Positions 62,367-64,000 of a DNA stretch of 64,000 nucleotides are shown here, one piece after another. A program made the translations under genes and the position numbers. The stretch lies in the NCBI GenBank assembly GCA_021738535.1, contig JAIPBU010000001.1, positions 134,220 to 198,219 of the forward strand, given 5' to 3'. The DNA comes from Bacteroidales bacterium. GTDB lineage: Bacteria > Bacteroidota > Bacteroidia > Bacteroidales > VadinHA17. Numbering within the stretch: the stretch's first letter is position 1; the number at the start of each line of letters is the position of its first letter. The notes beneath the pieces were generated by a model. The model was given only the letters and a program-made list of their open reading frames with translations, was not told where the DNA came from and made no database searches.

Positions 62367-62999
62367 TTATTTACCCCAGTTTGCCGGATCTGTTCTCCAT
62401 AACTTCAGAGTGTCAGTATCATTACTGTCAATATACCCTGTCTCCCTGGCTCTTTCAATAAGGCTCTCATAGTTACTGAGTGTGTCCAGCCTGCAATTAT
62501 TCTCACTGAAATTGTTGCCGGCTTTTTCAAAACCATAAGTAAAAATAGCCAGCATGCCCAATACTTCGCAACCGGCTTCTCTGAGAGCCTCCACTGCACT
62601 AAGGCTGCTTCCACCTGTTGAAATCAGGTCTTCTATTACAACGACTTTATTCTCTTTCTCGAAATACCCTTCTATCCTGTTTCCCAGTCCATGACCCTTT
62701 GATCCCGATCTAACATAAATAAAAGGAAGATCAAGAACATCTGCTACAAGTACACCATGGGCTATTGCTCCACTTGCAACTCCGGCGATAACTTCAGCTT
62801 CCGGGTACTGCTTTTTTATTTTATCAGCAAAAGCATCCCTGATTGCTATTCTTACCCCGGGAAAGGAAAGTGTTTTCCTGTTATCGCAGTATATAGGCGA
62901 TTTCCAACCGGAAGCCCAGGTGAAAGGATTTGACGGTTGAAGTTTTATTGCTTTAATTTGCAATAAATAATCGGCAATTGATTTAGCAATGTTTTCCAT
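62367..62999 (-). CDS. pyrE: Orotate phosphoribosyltransferase
   Basis: A 210-aa enzyme joining orotate to PRPP in pyrimidine synthesis. The PRPP motif VVVIEDLISTGGSS (119-132) and the catalytic loop RSGSKGHGLGNRIEG (97-111) are present, and the N-terminal block IKAIKLQPSNPFTWASGWKS is like other Bacteroidetes PyrE. The ATG is only 6 bp from the ATG of the divergent NUDIX gene. Confidence 0.96.
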   Translation of the reverse strand: MENIAKSIADYLLQIKAIKLQPSNPFTWASGWKSPIYCDNRKTLSFPGVRIAIRDAFADKIKKQYPEAEVIAGVASGAIAHGVLVADVLDLPFIYVRSGSKGHGLGNRIEGYFEKENKVVVIEDLISTGGSSLSAVEALREAGCEVLGMLAIFTYGFEKAGNNFSENNCRLDTLSNYESLIERARETGYIDSNDTDTLKLWRTDPANWGK

Positions 63000-63005
63000 A
63001 GCAAA

Positions 63006-63656
63006 ATGTATAAAATCTATCTAGATAAGAGGTTTATAGTTCTCAGCGGCCAACCCGACCGAATGCAAAAATACTGCTTATTCCATAAATACCATGATAA
63101 TGCAGAGCTTTATAAGAAAATTTCAGAATTCATTTACGATGGCAGTATTGATTGTCTTAACATTTACTCCTACAAAATAAATACCCTGCTCAATGCTTTC
63201 AGTGATTTTTTTGAAAACAGGACTGCTGCAGGAGGGTTGATTATTAACAGGGATAAAAAAATGCTGCTTATTAAAAGGCATGGTAAGTGGGACATTCCCA
63301 AAGGGCACATATCGGGTAATGAGTCAGTGGAAGAATGTGCAAGGCGGGAAATTGAAGAAGAAACCGGTCTTGTCCCGGCTTCTGTTATAAAGACTCTCAA
63401 GCCAGGTCGCCACATTTATCAAACTCCCGTAAGCTGGGTACTGAAGCAAACGCACTGGTTTGTTTTTAGTTATGAAGAAGCTGGCAGTGCCAGTCCTCAG
63501 GAAGAAGAGGGTATTGAGAGCATTAGGTGGTTCAGCAGGGATGAGCTTACAGAAGTTCACAGCAATACCTGGTCATCAATCTCAGATGTGTTATATGAGA
63601 CCCTGTCTGAATTCTTTGACAACTCTACATTCTTCCGGGATAATTCTTTAAAATGA
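63006..63656 (+). CDS. NUDIX hydrolase
   Basis: A 216-aa protein with an N-terminal 70-residue region (MYKIYLDKRFIVLS start) of unknown role and a complete Nudix box at 100-122 (Gly100, Glu106, Arg114-Glu115, Glu118-Glu119, Gly121). It probably cleaves a nucleoside diphosphate-linked compound. It is divergent from pyrE with 6 bp between starts, so regulation may be linked to pyrimidine metabolism (inference). Confidence 0.9.
   Translation: MYKIYLDKRFIVLSGQPDRMQKYCLFHKYHDNAELYKKISEFIYDGSIDCLNIYSYKINTLLNAFSDFFENRTAAGGLIINRDKKMLLIKRHGKWDIPKGHISGNESVEECARREIEEETGLVPASVIKTLKPGRHIYQTPVSWVLKQTHWFVFSYEEAGSASPQEEEGIESIRWFSRDELTEVHSNTWSSISDVLYETLSEFFDNSTFFRDNSLK
63066..63073 (-). promoter_or_regulatory. 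-7 box (TATTTTTG) for pyrE inside the NUDIX coding region
   Basis: A perfect TAnnTTTG match on the minus strand, 66 nt before the pyrE ATG and within codons 21-23 of the divergent NUDIX gene. It would give a pyrE leader fully antisense to that gene. Confidence 0.45.
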
Positions 63657-63666
63657 GTAACTGTTT

Positions 63667-64000
63667 TTAACGGTAATTATTTATATTGATGCTGGAAGGT
63701 ACAAAGTCCGATGCATCTCCCCCATTTCGTATTATGTCTCTGACTATAGTGCTGTTAACAGGTGTCAGTTCGGGTGTGGTCAAAAGCATTACTGATTCTA
63801 TTTCCGGTGCCATAGCTTTGTTTAACTGTGCAATTGCCCTTTCATATTCAAAATCAGCCGCCGTACGTATGCCGCGAAGAAGGAATGAAGCATTATTTTT
63901 CCGGCAGAAATCAATTGTAAGTCCCTCGTAATGATCAACCCTTACCATATCTATACCTTTAAAAACATCAGTGATCATTTTTTTCCTGTTATCGAGGGAG
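63667..64000 (-). CDS. coaD: Phosphopantetheine adenylyltransferase, partial (cut by window edge)
   Basis: The visible 110 codons are the C-terminal two thirds of CoaD, which makes dephospho-CoA from phosphopantetheine and ATP. It has RMI-type helix residues (SLDNRKKMITDVF), FLLRGIRTAADFEYERAIAQ with the conserved Arg and Asp, the stretch PVNSTIVRDI like the family's substrate/ATP loop, and VPSSI. The N-terminal HxGH nucleotide motif lies outside the window. It is convergent with the NUDIX gene, 10 bp apart. Confidence 0.93.
   Translation of the reverse strand, partial: SLDNRKKMITDVFKGIDMVRVDHYEGLTIDFCRKNNASFLLRGIRTAADFEYERAIAQLNKAMAPEIESVMLLTTPELTPVNSTIVRDIIRNGGDASDFVPSSININNYR

Overview
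The window is about 64 kb of core chromosome from an anaerobic or microaerophilic Bacteroidetes, most like Bacteroidales/Marinilabiliales. The signs are TAnnTTTG promoter boxes without Shine-Dalgarno sites, a secreted protein with a type IX (CHU_C) sorting domain, an SusC-like TonB receptor with a carboxypeptidase-regulatory N-domain, DUF4290-murA and parAB-DUF5683-mltD gene pairs, and no tuf gene inside the str/S10 operon. HydF and a flavodiiron protein point to [FeFe]-hydrogenase-based fermentation with oxygen detoxification. I saw no phage, insertion sequence, CRISPR array, tRNA or rRNA.

Layout. 1-9481 (-): str-S10-spc ribosomal operon from rpsL to a partial rpsN. 9482-10183: 702-bp repeat-filled spacer. 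10184-13152 (+): a second EF-G-like GTPase with altered catalytic motifs, then a secreted unknown. 13234-19738 (-): tetR-tolC-MFP-RND-PII-like efflux operon. 19927-22236 (-): UvrD/PcrA helicase. 22445-25144 (+): T9SS cargo and M20 amidohydrolase. 25238-28939: thiamine locus, with thiamine pyrophosphokinase facing a TonB receptor-PnuC-type transporter operon controlled by a TPP riboswitch (about 28985-29060). 29178-35097: conserved unknown, M1 peptidase, DUF4290-murA, DUF4168, RidA, OsmC. 35346-40795 (+): grpE-dnaJ, ABC exporter, sigma-54-type response regulator without DNA-binding domain. 40902-44987 (+): outer-membrane unknown, aspartase-like enzyme, hydF. 45004-52038 (-): parA-parB-DUF5683-mltD-[SGNH-MBOAT fusion]. 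52191-57634: glutaminyl cyclase, HAD, pssA, DAHP synthase-chorismate mutase, flavodiiron protein, psd. 57664-61039 (-): rsfS-ftsH-cdsA. 61203-64000: birA, SRPBCC, pyrE, NUDIX and partial coaD.

Functional threads are translation (ribosomal operon, two EF-Gs, RsfS), envelope building (murA, mltD, SGNH-MBOAT, and cdsA-pssA-psd for phosphatidylethanolamine), protein quality control (grpE, dnaJ, ftsH), thiamine acquisition and hydrogenase maturation.

The most unusual structural theme is a set of exactly phased 7- or 8-bp tandem repeats at gene boundaries. Several abut promoter boxes or start codons, and one heptamer family occurs in both orientations. The most interesting proteins are the SGNH-MBOAT fusion, the EF-G paralogue lacking the catalytic His, and the HTH-less sigma-54 activator-like regulator. 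I did not find a clear, wholly new multi-gene system.
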